From positions 98,588 through 162,587 of the forward strand of contig NZ_SSXU01000009.1 of assembly GCF_009469605.1 (NCBI RefSeq): 64,000 bases of DNA. The letters are read 5' to 3'. The translations under genes were made by a program, and so were the position numbers. Of the stretch, positions 9,109 to 17,272 are shown in pieces. The number at the start of each line of letters is the position of its first letter. Position 1 is the stretch's first letter. Source of the stretch: Zoogloea sp. 1C4. Its GTDB lineage: Bacteria; Pseudomonadota; Gammaproteobacteria; Burkholderiales; Rhodocyclaceae. The notes beneath the pieces were generated by a model. It was not told the origin of the DNA and searched no databases. It saw only the letters and a program-made list of their open reading frames with translations.

Positions 9109-9864
9109 ATGGAGAAATCGAGTTGCCTTGCCTTTGGCGCCAGGATCTACTACCGCCCGATCGAGGCGGCCGTCCGTTGGGCGGGACTGTTGCGCTTTGA
9201 GCCGCGGATTCTGGAAACGCTCGGGCCACGTGCCATGCCTGAGCCGAACGACTTTCCGCGCTGGCCCTTGCTGCGCCTTTTCTCCGAGCGCATCTTCGAC
9301 GCATTGGCACACGATGAGCTTTCTTACGGCAAGGCAGGCATGGCGCAGGAACCTCAGCGCCCCGCACTCGACGATCCTGCGTTGATCGTGCGCCACGTCG
9401 ACCTGAAGGCGTGGATGTCGCATTACTACCCCGGTGAGCGGCCTCCATTCCTGTTCGACGGCATCGAGCGCGAACTGCATCCTTCGGTGAGCGTCGCCAT
9501 GCTGAACGTGTTGCTAGCCGATCGCGAGGCCGCCAAGCTGCAGCTTGCCGAACTCGCACAACTACATGCGGCGCTGAAGGCACAGCACGAAGCGTTGGCG
9601 AAGGAGCATGCCAGTAGCATTCGTGAGGGCGATGCGAGTGAACCGGGCCTGCGCAGCGAATCGACTTACCTGAACATCATTGGCGGCCTGCTGACATTGC
9701 TGTTGGGCAAGTCCCCCGCGGGCTCTGCCTACTCGTCCTTCCGCAACATGGATGCGGTGATCAGTGCGCTACTGGCCCACCATGAAGGGCGGCCCGGCAT
9801 CAGCGAGCGAACGCTGTGGAGCAAGCTGGCACAGGCGCGTCGCCACCTGGAGGCATCGCGCTGA
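9109..9864 (+). CDS. ICE-associated hypothetical protein
   Basis: A 251-residue protein starting MEKSSCLAFGARIYYRPIEAAVRW. The C-terminal third contains a coiled-coil-prone helix (LADREAAKLQLAELAQLHAALKAQHEALAKEH, seen as several heptads) followed by STYLNIIGGLLTLLLGKSP and SERTLWSKLAQARRHLEASR, a helix that may be DNA- or protein-binding. I recognise no named family. It lies immediately before the alpA-parA unit, where ICEs of this group often carry such a gene. The ATG at 9109 was preferred to a GTG at 9064 because upstream residues look like non-coding sequence; the ribosome site is weak. Confidence 0.65.
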   Translation: MEKSSCLAFGARIYYRPIEAAVRWAGLLRFEPRILETLGPRAMPEPNDFPRWPLLRLFSERIFDALAHDELSYGKAGMAQEPQRPALDDPALIVRHVDLKAWMSHYYPGERPPFLFDGIERELHPSVSVAMLNVLLADREAAKLQLAELAQLHAALKAQHEALAKEHASSIREGDASEPGLRSESTYLNIIGGLLTLLLGKSPAGSAYSSFRNMDAVISALLAHHEGRPGISERTLWSKLAQARRHLEASR

Positions 9865-9879
9865 GCCTGTAACAGCAGA

Positions 9880-9914
9880 CTGCAATTGCAGTTGCGTGTT
9901 CTGCAGTTGCAGTG
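9880..9914. repeat. TGCAGTTGCA repeats upstream of the alpA-parA unit
   Basis: Two closely spaced copies of an ACTGCARTTGCAG-like sequence occur here: CTGCAATTGCAGTTGC and, 21 bp on, CTGCAGTTGCAGTG. TGCAATTGCA is itself a perfect palindrome. They lie 75-110 bp before the AlpA-like gene, where an operator or partition site would be expected. The role is inferred from position only. Confidence 0.45.
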
Positions 9915-9988
9915 AATCTCGCAGCAGCAGCATATGGAATGCGAGGCACTTTCTGAACAACGCCATCGAGCGTCAAGGAGTGCCTCTC

Positions 9989-10207
9989 ATGTCTTCGCAG
10001 ACCATCGCGCCGGCCTTGCCGCCCGAGCACCGCATCCTGCGCCGCGCCGAGGTCGAAGCCAAGACCGGCTTCAAGCGCGCGCACATCTACAGCCTGATGA
10101 AGGAAGGCAAGTTCCCCAAGGCGCTGCGCCTGGGCGTGCGCGCGGTGGGCTGGGACTCGGTGGAGATCGAACAGTGGATCGCTGATCGCCTCAAAGAGCG
10201 CGCCTGA
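9989..10207 (+). CDS. alpA: AlpA-family small helix-turn-helix regulator
   Basis: A 72-residue protein of the AlpA/excisionase-like MerR-type HTH group. ILRRAEVEAKTGFKRAHIYSLMKEGKFPKALRLG is the winged HTH, followed by VGWDSVEIEQWIADRLKER. AlpA proteins control ICE or prophage excision genes, and in ICEclc an alpA homologue heads the parA operon. The ATG at 9989 has AAGGAG 9 bp upstream. It is followed by parA after 40 bp, so the two are probably one transcript. Confidence 0.85.
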   Translation: MSSQTIAPALPPEHRILRRAEVEAKTGFKRAHIYSLMKEGKFPKALRLGVRAVGWDSVEIEQWIADRLKERA

Positions 10208-10247
10208 CGCCTCGTCTCGGTTCATGCCATTCGACGAGGAGAAGCTT

Positions 10248-11114
10248 ATGCAGGTGGTGTCCATCATTTCGACCAAGGGCGGCGTGGGCAAGACCACGAC
10301 GGCGGCCAACCTGGGCGGCTTCATCGCCGATGCCGGGCTACGCGTGCTGCTGCTGGACCTGGACGTGCAGCCCACGCTGTCGAGCTACTTCACGCTGGAC
10401 GTGCGCGCGCCCGGCGGCATCTACGAGATGCTGGCATTCAACGAACGGCGCATCGAGCAACTGGTGTCGCGCACCGCAATCGCTGGCCTGGACCTGGTGC
10501 TCTCCAACGACGACCGCGGCGAACTGAACACGCTGCTGCTGCACGCACCGGATGGGCGCCTGCGACTGCGCCATTTGCTACCCGTCTTCCGCCCGCACTA
10601 TGACTTGCTGCTGATCGACACGCAGGGCGCGCGCAGCGTGCTGCTGGAGATGGCAGTGCTGGCGTCCAACCTGGCGCTGTCGCCGGTAACGCCGGAAATC
10701 CTCGCGGCGCGCGAGCTGCGGCGCGGCACGCTGCAACTGATCGAGGACATCGCGCCGTATCGGCACCTGGGCATCGAACCGCCGCCGCTGCGCCTGCTCA
10801 TCAACCGTGTGCATCCGGTGTCGTCGAACGCGCGGCTTGTCCAGCAGGCGCTGCGACAGGTGTTCCAGGAACAGGTCGGCGTGCAGGTGCTGGACATCGA
10901 CGTGCCGGCCATCGAGGCCTATCCGCGCGCTGCGACACGAGGATTGCCGGTACATCGAGTGGAGTACCGGCAGCCGACTGGACGCACGGCGCCCGCGGCG
11001 CTGGACACCATGCGCACGCTGGCCGGCGAGCTGTTCCCCGCGTGGCGGGAGCGCTTCGCGCAGGTCACCGGCCGGACCGATGCGGGAGGGGCCGGCCATG
11101 GCGAGCGCGCATGA
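10248..11114 (+). CDS. parA: ParA-family partition ATPase of the ICE
   Basis: A 288-residue ParA/MinD-type ATPase. The deviant Walker A motif KGGVGKTTTAANL begins at residue 10 (K15 is the P-loop lysine), a DLDVQPTLS switch follows near residue 40, and LLIDTQGARS is Walker B. ParA binds DNA non-specifically in its ATP state and, with ParB, keeps the replicated or excised element in the cell. In ICEclc, parA together with the next small gene shi has been linked to the growth arrest of transfer-competent cells. The ATG at 10248 has GAGGAG 8 bp upstream and was preferred to the ATG at 10224. Confidence 0.9.
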   Translation: MQVVSIISTKGGVGKTTTAANLGGFIADAGLRVLLLDLDVQPTLSSYFTLDVRAPGGIYEMLAFNERRIEQLVSRTAIAGLDLVLSNDDRGELNTLLLHAPDGRLRLRHLLPVFRPHYDLLLIDTQGARSVLLEMAVLASNLALSPVTPEILAARELRRGTLQLIEDIAPYRHLGIEPPPLRLLINRVHPVSSNARLVQQALRQVFQEQVGVQVLDIDVPAIEAYPRAATRGLPVHRVEYRQPTGRTAPAALDTMRTLAGELFPAWRERFAQVTGRTDAGGAGHGERA

Positions 11115-11334
11115 ACTGGCGCGCGGCCGTGAACGGCTGCGCGCGCTGATCGAGTTCGCGCTGGGCGAAGGCTGGCGCGTGGTACGCACGTCCGGCGGGC
11201 ACCTGAAATTCACGAAACGAGGCTGCGCCTCGATCTACACCAGTTCGACTGCGAGCGACCACCGTGCCGACCGCAATGCCCGCGCGCAACTTCGCCGCGC
11301 CGACCGGCAGGCGCAGGAGAACGGCCGTGGCTGA
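11098..11334 (+). CDS. Small ICE protein between parA and parB (shi-like position, HicA-like fold)
   Basis: A 78-residue basic protein that overlaps the end of parA by 17 bp and the start of parB by 8 bp. The central GWRVVRTSGGHLKFTKRG resembles the short beta-alpha-beta-beta core of HicA-type toxins, where a histidine follows a glycine-rich turn. The tail is rich in Arg, Ala and Asp. By position it matches shi, which in ICEclc acts with parA to stop host cell division. Whether the sequence is a true homologue cannot be settled here, so no symbol is assigned. Confidence 0.6.
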   Translation: MASAHELARGRERLRALIEFALGEGWRVVRTSGGHLKFTKRGCASIYTSSTASDHRADRNARAQLRRADRQAQENGRG

Positions 11335-12985
11335 GCTGACGCCGCAGGACATGGCTGCCAAGCTGCTGGCCACCGGCTTCGAGCGCAGCGGCCCTTCGGC
11401 CGCGACCTTGAGCGACCCCATCGCCGACACGCCGATGGTGGTGACGCTGGACCAGTTGCGGCCCTACGACCACGACCCGCGCGTGACGCGCAACCCGGCC
11501 TATGCGGAGATCAAGGCGTCCATCCGCGAACGCGGGCTGGACGCGCCCCCCGCGATCACGCGCAGGCCGGGCGAGGCGCACTACATCATTCGCAACGGCG
11601 GCAACACGCGGCTGGCGATCCTGCGCGAGTTGTGGAGCGAGACCAAGGAGGAGCGCTTCTTCCGCATTGCGTGCCTGTTCCGCCCGTGGCCGGCGCGCGG
11701 CGAAATCGTGGCGCTGACCGGGCATCTGGCCGAGAACGAGCTGCGCGGCGGGCTGACCTTCATCGAGCGGGCCTTGGGCATCGAGAAGGCGCGCGAGTTC
11801 TACGAGCAGGAAAGCGGCCAGGCGCTGTCGCAGAGCGAACTCGCGCGGCGACTGACTGCCGACGGCTATCCGGTGCCGCAGTCACACATCAGCCGCATGA
11901 ACGATGCGGTGCGCAATCTACTGCCGGCGATCCCGACGCTGTTGTACGGCGGATTGGGCCGGCATCAGGTGGACCGGCTCGCGGTGCTGCGCAAGGCGTG
12001 CGAGCGCACCTGGGAGCGGCGTGCGCTGGGCCGCACCGTGACTGTGGACTTCGCCACCTTGTTTCAGGACGTGCTGACGCAGTTCGACACACAGCCGGAC
12101 GACTTCTCGCCGCAGCGGGTGCAGGACGAGCTGGTCGGCCAGATGGCCGAGCTGCTGGAGGCGGACTACGACACGCTGGCGCTGGAGATCAACGACAGCG
12201 AAAGCCGCCAGCGTGCGCTGACCAGCGAACCGGCGGCGCCGACGCCATCGGCAGCGCCTGTCGTGCCTGCTGCTCCTCCCCCGCCGGTCTCCGCCCCTCG
12301 GCAGCCACCCGCCTCGTCTGTGCCGCGCGACACCACGCCGGTCGCGCCTCCGGCGCCAGCAGCGACACCGCCTGCACCGCCCGAAGCGCCGGAGGAGCAG
12401 CACGGGCAACGCGACGAGCGCCTGCAAGGGCACATCGTGACGCCGGCGCCGACCACCGAGCGCCTGCAGTCCATCCAACGGATGGTCGCGGACCAGCTCG
12501 GCGACAAGCTACCCGACTTCGAGGCCGACGCGCTGCGTGCGATCCCCGTGCAGGCTGGCGGGCTCTATCCCATCTCGGATGTCTGGTACATCGAGCCGGG
12601 GCTGGACGCGCCGGATCGCCTGCGCGTGCACATCGCGCAATTCGCGCGCGAGATCGCCGGGGACGCAGCGGTAGCCGACCACATTGAGGCCAGCGACGGC
12701 GGCATCGGCTTCGTCTGCGTGGCGCCGCCCGTGGGCCAGGCGAAGGCGCTGCCGGCGTTCGCGCGGGCGGTGCTGACCCTGCTGCATGCGCTGAGTGCGG
12801 CGCCGCCCGCCGCGAACGGACTGGACCGCGCGCGGCTGGCCGACGAGCTGGCGGCGCTGCTCCATGGCCATGGCGGCTCGGCCACACGCCTGAGCGATGC
12901 TGCGCTGGTGAAGCTGTTCCGTCTGCTGCGCCTGGCGCGCCGGCTGCTGGATCTGGAAGCCGGCGTAGCGAGCCAGGATTCCTGA
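11327..12985 (+). CDS. parB: ParB-family protein of PFGI-1-class ICEs (TIGR03764)
   Basis: A 552-residue protein. The N-terminal ParB/Srx domain includes LRPYDHDPRVTRNPAYAEIKASIRERGLD in parts and RNGGNTRLAILREL. A helix-turn-helix follows (SQSELARRLTADGYPVPQSHISRMNDAV). Residues ~305-365 are a proline/alanine linker, and the C-terminal 190 residues are peculiar to this ICE group. The start is a GTG at 11327 with CAGGAGA upstream, overlapping the previous gene. It should act with ParA in partition or in spreading on the ICE DNA. It is longer than chromosomal ParB (~300 residues), as usual for this class. Confidence 0.85.
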   Translation: MAELTPQDMAAKLLATGFERSGPSAATLSDPIADTPMVVTLDQLRPYDHDPRVTRNPAYAEIKASIRERGLDAPPAITRRPGEAHYIIRNGGNTRLAILRELWSETKEERFFRIACLFRPWPARGEIVALTGHLAENELRGGLTFIERALGIEKAREFYEQESGQALSQSELARRLTADGYPVPQSHISRMNDAVRNLLPAIPTLLYGGLGRHQVDRLAVLRKACERTWERRALGRTVTVDFATLFQDVLTQFDTQPDDFSPQRVQDELVGQMAELLEADYDTLALEINDSESRQRALTSEPAAPTPSAAPVVPAAPPPPVSAPRQPPASSVPRDTTPVAPPAPAATPPAPPEAPEEQHGQRDERLQGHIVTPAPTTERLQSIQRMVADQLGDKLPDFEADALRAIPVQAGGLYPISDVWYIEPGLDAPDRLRVHIAQFAREIAGDAAVADHIEASDGGIGFVCVAPPVGQAKALPAFARAVLTLLHALSAAPPAANGLDRARLADELAALLHGHGGSATRLSDAALVKLFRLLRLARRLLDLEAGVASQDS

Positions 12986-13002
12986 GCGCGGGAGGCTCCC
13001 GT

Positions 13003-13563
13003 ATGTCGGCACCGCACCCGCTCAACCAGGCCGTGATCGCCCAGGCCCTGCATGACCTGCGCAACGGCCAGTTGCGCCGCTGCAAGGCCATGGGCTTCGG
13101 CGAGGAGGAGCTGGATGCGCTGAAACACCCCGAGCTCGTGAGCATGCTGGTGAATGCCACGGTGTCGTGGTGTTCGGTGTCGGTGAACCGGGAAGTGTTG
13201 AAGCGGCTGCTGAGCCAGGTGCACGACGTGGAGCGGGAGATCGCCACGGTGGACCGCATGCTGCGCCTGGGGGCGAGCACGGAGATGGTCAGCAAGTTCT
13301 ACGGCCTCACGCATCAGGAAGTGGCGCTGCGCCGCGATATCCTCGGGCTGCCCAAGCGCAAGGGCCGGCATCCGGTGCTCGACGAGGCGCAGGACGTGGC
13401 CTTGTGGGAGCGCTGGAAGGCCGGCGTCGCCGAGCGCCATATCGCCCCGACCGACGACATGGCGATGCTGGCGCTGACCATGGACCTGGCCGAGGCCATG
13501 AGCCTGCCCATGTCGGTGATCTGGTCGGCGATACGGAACTGGATCGACCAGGGGCTGGTGTAG
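13003..13563 (+). CDS. DUF2857 ICE protein
   Basis: A 186-residue protein matching the DUF2857 family (STY4532-like genes of SPI-7-type islands). Conserved stretches seen are LRRCKAMGFGEEELDALKHP, VNREVLKRLL, RMLRLGASTEMVSKFYGLT with a helix-turn-helix look, and the C-terminal MSVIWSAIRNWIDQG. It is found almost only between parB and the replication gene of these ICEs. Function is unknown; the HTH-like segment suggests DNA binding. It follows parB by 17 bp and is 2 bp from the next gene, so it is part of the same operon. Confidence 0.8.
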   Translation: MSAPHPLNQAVIAQALHDLRNGQLRRCKAMGFGEEELDALKHPELVSMLVNATVSWCSVSVNREVLKRLLSQVHDVEREIATVDRMLRLGASTEMVSKFYGLTHQEVALRRDILGLPKRKGRHPVLDEAQDVALWERWKAGVAERHIAPTDDMAMLALTMDLAEAMSLPMSVIWSAIRNWIDQGLV

Positions 13564-13565
13564 CC

Positions 13566-14759
13566 ATGACCACGGGCGGCGCACCACGGCGCGAAGGCCC
13601 GGTTGCGCTGTCGGCGTTGTTCGACGAGGCGCTGCGGCACCTTGAGCCGAAGGAACCGGCGCAGGGCACGGCGCCGGCCGCCGACGGTTTCCTCTACAGC
13701 GGCAACCGCCATGAGAGCGTGCCGCGCAGGCTGTTCCTCGACCGGCGCCTGACGCCGCTGGAGCGCAACGCCTGGCAGGTGTTCCGCCTGCAGCTCAACG
13801 ACGACGGCGTGACCGCCTTTCCCACCTACGACCAGCTCCGCCCCTATCTGGCGTCCATGCCCTGTGCTGCGCAAGCCTCGCACGAGACCGTGGCGCGCGC
13901 CTTGACGCTGCTGCGGCTGACGCGCTGGCTCAGCCTGGCGCGGCGGCGGCGCGACCCGAAGACCGGCCGCATCCAAGGCAACCTCTACGTGCTGCACGAC
14001 GAACCGCTGTCGCCCTTCGAGGCGATGCAGCTCGATGCCGACTACCTCGGCCTGGTCAGCCAGGCGCTGACCCATGCCGCCAAGGCGGTACAGATCGTGG
14101 GCATGAACACGCTCAAGGAGATTGCCGAAGACCCGCTGCTCAGCGGTCGCACATTGCCGACCCGCTTGCAGGTGCTGGCGCAGCGCATGGCGCTGCATGG
14201 CTGGACGACGCCAGGTTATCCACAGGAGGGTGCGGACCACGAATCCGAAGAAGGCCAGGAAGCCCTTCTTCGGAATGCTGCGCGCCCGTCTTCGGAATCC
14301 GAAGCAGGACCGAAACCCGCGCCGGACGGCTCTCTTCGGATTCCGAAGGAGGACCGTACAGTACGTAATGATCGTATAAATGAAGTACGTACAGTACCGC
14401 GCGCGAGGGCCTTGCAGAACCTGCGGCTACCCGAGCGTTTCCTGCGCTTGAAGGACGAGCAGCAGGCCGGCGCGCTGGTGGCGCTGCAGCAGGTGGACGA
14501 GGCGCAGAGGCAGGCCGTTCTCGACGAGTGGGCGGCACGCTGCCACAACAGCGCGGTACGCAACCCGGCCGGCTACCTGTTTGGCATCATCCAGAAGGCG
14601 ATCCGCGGGGAGTTCAAGGCCTGGGCCGGAGAAAGTGCATCGGCACCGCCAGCGCCCCCGTCACCTGCGCCCTCGTCACCGCCGGCATCCCGTGCGGCTG
14701 ACCCCGAGGTCGCACGTGCCTACCTGGCTCAGCTCCGAGAAGCCTTGCGTGATCGCTGA
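13566..14759 (+). CDS. STY4528-type pathogenicity-island replication protein
   Basis: A 397-residue protein. The first ~230 residues match the STY4528 family named for island replication: RLFLDRRLTPLERNAWQVFRL, TFPTYDQLRPYLASMP-like and a winged-helix-like segment around RALTLLRLTRWLSLARRRRD. Residues ~225-285 are a charged, low-complexity linker encoded by the palindrome cluster at 14245-14397. The C-terminal part (LPERFLRLKDEQQAGALVALQQV) is conserved in the family. An initiator role for the excised ICE circle is implied by the family name and by the repeats inside the gene, and is not proven. The ATG at 13566 follows the upstream stop by 2 bp. Confidence 0.8.
   Translation: MTTGGAPRREGPVALSALFDEALRHLEPKEPAQGTAPAADGFLYSGNRHESVPRRLFLDRRLTPLERNAWQVFRLQLNDDGVTAFPTYDQLRPYLASMPCAAQASHETVARALTLLRLTRWLSLARRRRDPKTGRIQGNLYVLHDEPLSPFEAMQLDADYLGLVSQALTHAAKAVQIVGMNTLKEIAEDPLLSGRTLPTRLQVLAQRMALHGWTTPGYPQEGADHESEEGQEALLRNAARPSSESEAGPKPAPDGSLRIPKEDRTVRNDRINEVRTVPRARALQNLRLPERFLRLKDEQQAGALVALQQVDEAQRQAVLDEWAARCHNSAVRNPAGYLFGIIQKAIRGEFKAWAGESASAPPAPPSPAPSSPPASRAADPEVARAYLAQLREALRDR
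14245..14397. repeat. Palindrome and direct-repeat cluster inside the STY4528-type replication gene
   Basis: Within 153 bp there are three inverted repeats built on CCGAA/TTCGG: CCGAAGAAGG...CCTTCTTCGG (arms 14245-14254 and 14264-14273), the palindrome CTTCGGAATCCGAAG (14290-14304) and CTTCGGATTCCGAAG (14334-14348). They are followed by two direct copies of CGTACAGTAC (14355-14364 and 14388-14397) on either side of an AT-rich stretch. AGTACGTA also occurs twice here. The region encodes the linker of the putative replication protein. The layout resembles an origin with iterons placed in an initiator gene. Confidence 0.6.
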
Positions 14760-14765
14760 TGTTGA

Positions 14766-14782
14766 CTATCCCCAGGGGATAG
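14766..14782. promoter_or_regulatory. 17-bp palindrome CTATCCCCAGGGGATAG, copy 1
   Basis: A perfect palindrome centred on A14774, 6 bp after the stop of the STY4528-type gene and 107 bp before the LOTUS-domain gene. Identical copies stand before the TIGR03761 gene and before topB. Recurrence in three intergenic positions and in no coding sequence I could find suggests an operator for an ICE regulator. Confidence 0.6.
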
Positions 14783-14889
14783 CTGGAACAGACATCTTTC
14801 CGCCGCGCTCGATTGTCGCCCGCCGAATGACAGGCGAAACTGTCGCCTGTGAATCAGACGAGGACAGCCACGCACGAGCCCGGCCGACG

Positions 14890-15750
14890 ATGGACATGAC
14901 GACTTCCCCCGCCACAAACGCACTGCAACCACTACAGCAAGACGTTCAGCGCTTGCTGGGCAGATGCCTGTTGCGCCTTCAACAATACGAGCGCCTCATG
15001 AAAGCCATCGTGGCCCACCACGAGATTTCAGGCCCGGCGCATTCGCTGGAGGCCATTCGCGCAGCGCGGATTGAAGATGCCGCGACCAAGACCCTGGGCA
15101 CGTTGATCGGACAACTGTTTGGTTCGTATGTCGTCACCGATGGAAATGGCGGCGAGGAACGCGACGACGATCTTCCCGGCGACGTGATCTCCTTTCGCAC
15201 GCGCGTGCAACTGAGCCTGTCTGCGCAGGACTACGCCAAGACCCAGGCCGACCTCAAAGACCTGGTATCGCTGCGCAACACACTGGTGCACCACTTCATC
15301 GACCAGCACGATCTATGGACCGTGGACGGGTGCCGCGCTGCACAGGACGAACTCGGTTTCGCCTACACGCGCATCGATCAACACTTCGAGCAGTTGCGCG
15401 GCTGGGCCGAGCACATGGATCAGGCGCGGCGCCTGGCAGCGGAATTCGTCCAGTCGGATGTGTTCCACGACCTGGTGGTCAATGGCATCGCGCCGGACGG
15501 CACGGTGGACTGGCCGGCCGCCGGCATCGTTCGTGCGCTACGCGAGGCCGCCGCGCAGTTGGCCGTCGAGGGCTGGACACCGATCGCCGCCGCTGGCCGC
15601 TGGATCGCGGACCGGCATCCCGAGCAGCTTCCAGCCAAGTACGGCTGCAGCAGTTGGCGGCAGGTGGTGCACGAGTGCCGCCTGTTCGAGCTTCGCTACC
15701 GTGAGGTGGAGGGGCAACGGGCCGCCTGGTACAGACCTCGCGAGGCATAG
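14890..15750 (+). CDS. ICE protein with a C-terminal OST-HTH/LOTUS-like domain
   Basis: A 286-residue protein. The first ~200 residues are helical and share no family that I recognise; LVSLRNTLVHHFIDQHD (about residues 122-138) resembles the RNxxxH core of HEPN-type or MAE_28990-like domains. The last ~80 residues (VEGWTPIAAAGRWI, then KYGCSSWRQVVHECRLFEL) look like an OST-HTH/LOTUS domain, a winged helix that binds RNA or G-quadruplexes. A HEPN-like plus LOTUS pairing would suggest an RNA-acting protein; this is an inference. The start could also be the ATG at 14827. It lies alone between two copies of the 17-bp palindrome. Confidence 0.65.
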   Translation: MDMTTSPATNALQPLQQDVQRLLGRCLLRLQQYERLMKAIVAHHEISGPAHSLEAIRAARIEDAATKTLGTLIGQLFGSYVVTDGNGGEERDDDLPGDVISFRTRVQLSLSAQDYAKTQADLKDLVSLRNTLVHHFIDQHDLWTVDGCRAAQDELGFAYTRIDQHFEQLRGWAEHMDQARRLAAEFVQSDVFHDLVVNGIAPDGTVDWPAAGIVRALREAAAQLAVEGWTPIAAAGRWIADRHPEQLPAKYGCSSWRQVVHECRLFELRYREVEGQRAAWYRPREA

Positions 15751-15800
15751 CCCCGCGACGCGGTCTCACCTCCGCGCGAGTCGCGAACGACTCCGCCGAG

Positions 15801-15817
15801 CTATCCCCAGGGGATAG
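15801..15817. promoter_or_regulatory. 17-bp palindrome CTATCCCCAGGGGATAG, copy 2
   Basis: Identical to the copies at 14766 and 17720. It lies 122 bp before the TIGR03761-inrR-ssb operon, where ICEclc has its bistably controlled PinR promoter. That makes it a candidate operator for this promoter; the equivalence is inferred from gene order. Confidence 0.65.
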
Positions 15818-15842
15818 CCGGCACACACAGCCTTCCGCGCAG

Positions 15843-15875
15843 AACAAACCGGGCGCGCATGGGCTGCGGTTTGTT
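15843..15875. promoter_or_regulatory. Inverted repeat AACAAACCG...CGGTTTGTT before the inrR operon
   Basis: Two perfect 9-bp arms (15843-15851 and 15867-15875) are separated by 15 bp, 63 bp upstream of the TIGR03761 start. It could be a second protein-binding site or an mRNA hairpin; there is no T-tract, so it is not a terminator. Confidence 0.45.
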
Positions 15876-15938
15876 GACTGACAGCCTTCCGGCCGATGCC
15901 GATGCTGGCGACTCGCCCCTTCACCGCGAGTCGCTCTC

Positions 15939-16727
15939 ATGGCCAACGAACGCACAGAACCCCTGCAACTGAATCTCGGATCGCTGCGCAGCGCGATGTC
16001 GCTGACGCTGCACACGCACCACGCTTCGCGCATCTGGCACGGCCGTGCGCCGACCGAGGGGCGCCCAGGCATCATCGGTCTCAACGGCTTCATCGGCGCC
16101 ATGAACAAGATGAAGCGCGGCGCCGAGCAGGACGACCCGTACTCGGACTGGTGGATGTTGCGGATCGAGGACAAGCTCGCCGACACCAAGACCCGTCTGC
16201 AGACCCTGCGCGAACAGGTGGATCAGGCCTTGGCCGACGTGCCAGCGGCGCTGTCCCTGGGCGAGAACATGAACGTGCAGCCGGTGAAGCTGCCGCTGTT
16301 CGTGAACGCCCAGCTCGGCTTCATGGCGGTGTACCTGCTGGCTGACTACGACGACCTGGCGCGCAAACTCATCCTGGCGCACCACACGGCGCTGATCGAC
16401 CGCAGCACCTTGGAGCGCTGGCTCAATGATGGCGCGCACGCGCTGCGCAGCCTGTTCTCGCTGGCCCAGCAGTACCGCTACTCGGGCACCACGCGCGACG
16501 ACTTCGCGGCGAAGAACGCGGCGGCGCGAGCGGCGCTGGAGAAGTTCGGCGAGTTGCCGCAGGACGTGCTGGAAGGCACGCGCCGCTCGCGCTTCGCGCC
16601 ACCGATCGCGCGGCGGACGACCAAGCCCGGCACGCCGCCTGCAGCGCCCGCCATCGAGCCCGATGCGCCGGCTCACACGGATGGCACAGCCGATGGTGCG
16701 GCGGGCGATGAGGCTGCGGGCGCATGA
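15939..16727 (+). CDS. TIGR03761-family ICE protein (PFL_4669 type)
   Basis: A 262-residue protein of the family found in PFGI-1-class ICEs. It begins LQLNLGSLRSAMSLTLHTHHASRIWHGR, continues with PGIIGLNGFIGAMNKMKRGAEQDDPYSDWWMLRIE in parts, and ends with an Ala/Pro-rich tail. Function is unknown. In ICEclc the corresponding gene is in the PinR operon with inrR and ssb, and the same order is seen here. The ATGA overlap with the next gene points to translational coupling. Confidence 0.85.
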   Translation: MANERTEPLQLNLGSLRSAMSLTLHTHHASRIWHGRAPTEGRPGIIGLNGFIGAMNKMKRGAEQDDPYSDWWMLRIEDKLADTKTRLQTLREQVDQALADVPAALSLGENMNVQPVKLPLFVNAQLGFMAVYLLADYDDLARKLILAHHTALIDRSTLERWLNDGAHALRSLFSLAQQYRYSGTTRDDFAAKNAAARAALEKFGELPQDVLEGTRRSRFAPPIARRTTKPGTPPAAPAIEPDAPAHTDGTADGAAGDEAAGA

Positions 16728-17272
16728 CAGCATCGATCCCCATCAGCCACTCCACGCGCTTCGTGGCGCTGGAACAGGCGGACTTCCAGCGGCTGGAACA
16801 CGCAGGCTACCTAAAAGGCCTTTTACAGCCTTTTAAGGGTAAGGGGAGTCTGGAGACCTGGGCCAGCCAGTGCGCAGCGCTGCGCGACGACGTGATTGGC
16901 CTGGCGCAGCGGCGCGTGCTGCCCCAGGCGCGCGCCTATCCCTTCAGCCTGCTCGACGTGCAACTGGCCCAGCAGGCCACTGGCGCAGGGACGACCTTCC
17001 TGCGCTGGCGCAACCTCGACCGTTCCTCCATGGGCGTGGCGTTGTGGGAGGCCCTGCTGGCCAACCCCGCGACGCCGGCCTCGCTGATCGACGAGCTGTA
17101 CGCGATCGAACTGCAGCGCATCGTGCTGAACATGCAGATCAGTCTGACCCACAGCATCGCTCGCCAAGCCCTGGAATGCGCCAACAAGGCCGCGCAGGCC
17201 GAAGCGGCTTACCTGCGGCGCGTCCACGGGCATACCGCGTCCGTTCCACCCACCACCAAGGAGTCACCATGA
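16724..17272 (+). CDS. inrR: Integrase regulator InrR-like protein (DUF3158)
   Basis: A 182-residue protein of DUF3158. Conserved stretches are FVALEQADFQRLEHAGYLKGLLQPFKGKGSL in pieces, LDVQLAQQATGAGTTFLRWRN, and a helical C-terminus. In ICEclc, InrR is needed for full integrase expression and transfer competence, and its gene lies directly before ssb, as here. Both ends overlap neighbours by 4 bp (ATGA), so TIGR03761, inrR and ssb form one operon. How InrR works is unknown; it has no obvious DNA-binding domain. Confidence 0.8.
   Translation: MTASIPISHSTRFVALEQADFQRLEHAGYLKGLLQPFKGKGSLETWASQCAALRDDVIGLAQRRVLPQARAYPFSLLDVQLAQQATGAGTTFLRWRNLDRSSMGVALWEALLANPATPASLIDELYAIELQRIVLNMQISLTHSIARQALECANKAAQAEAAYLRRVHGHTASVPPTTKESP

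Noticed and set aside
8797..9480. A 227-residue minus-strand frame
   Set aside because: It overlaps the ICE gene at 9109 and reads as its antisense shadow; no start site or domain supports it.
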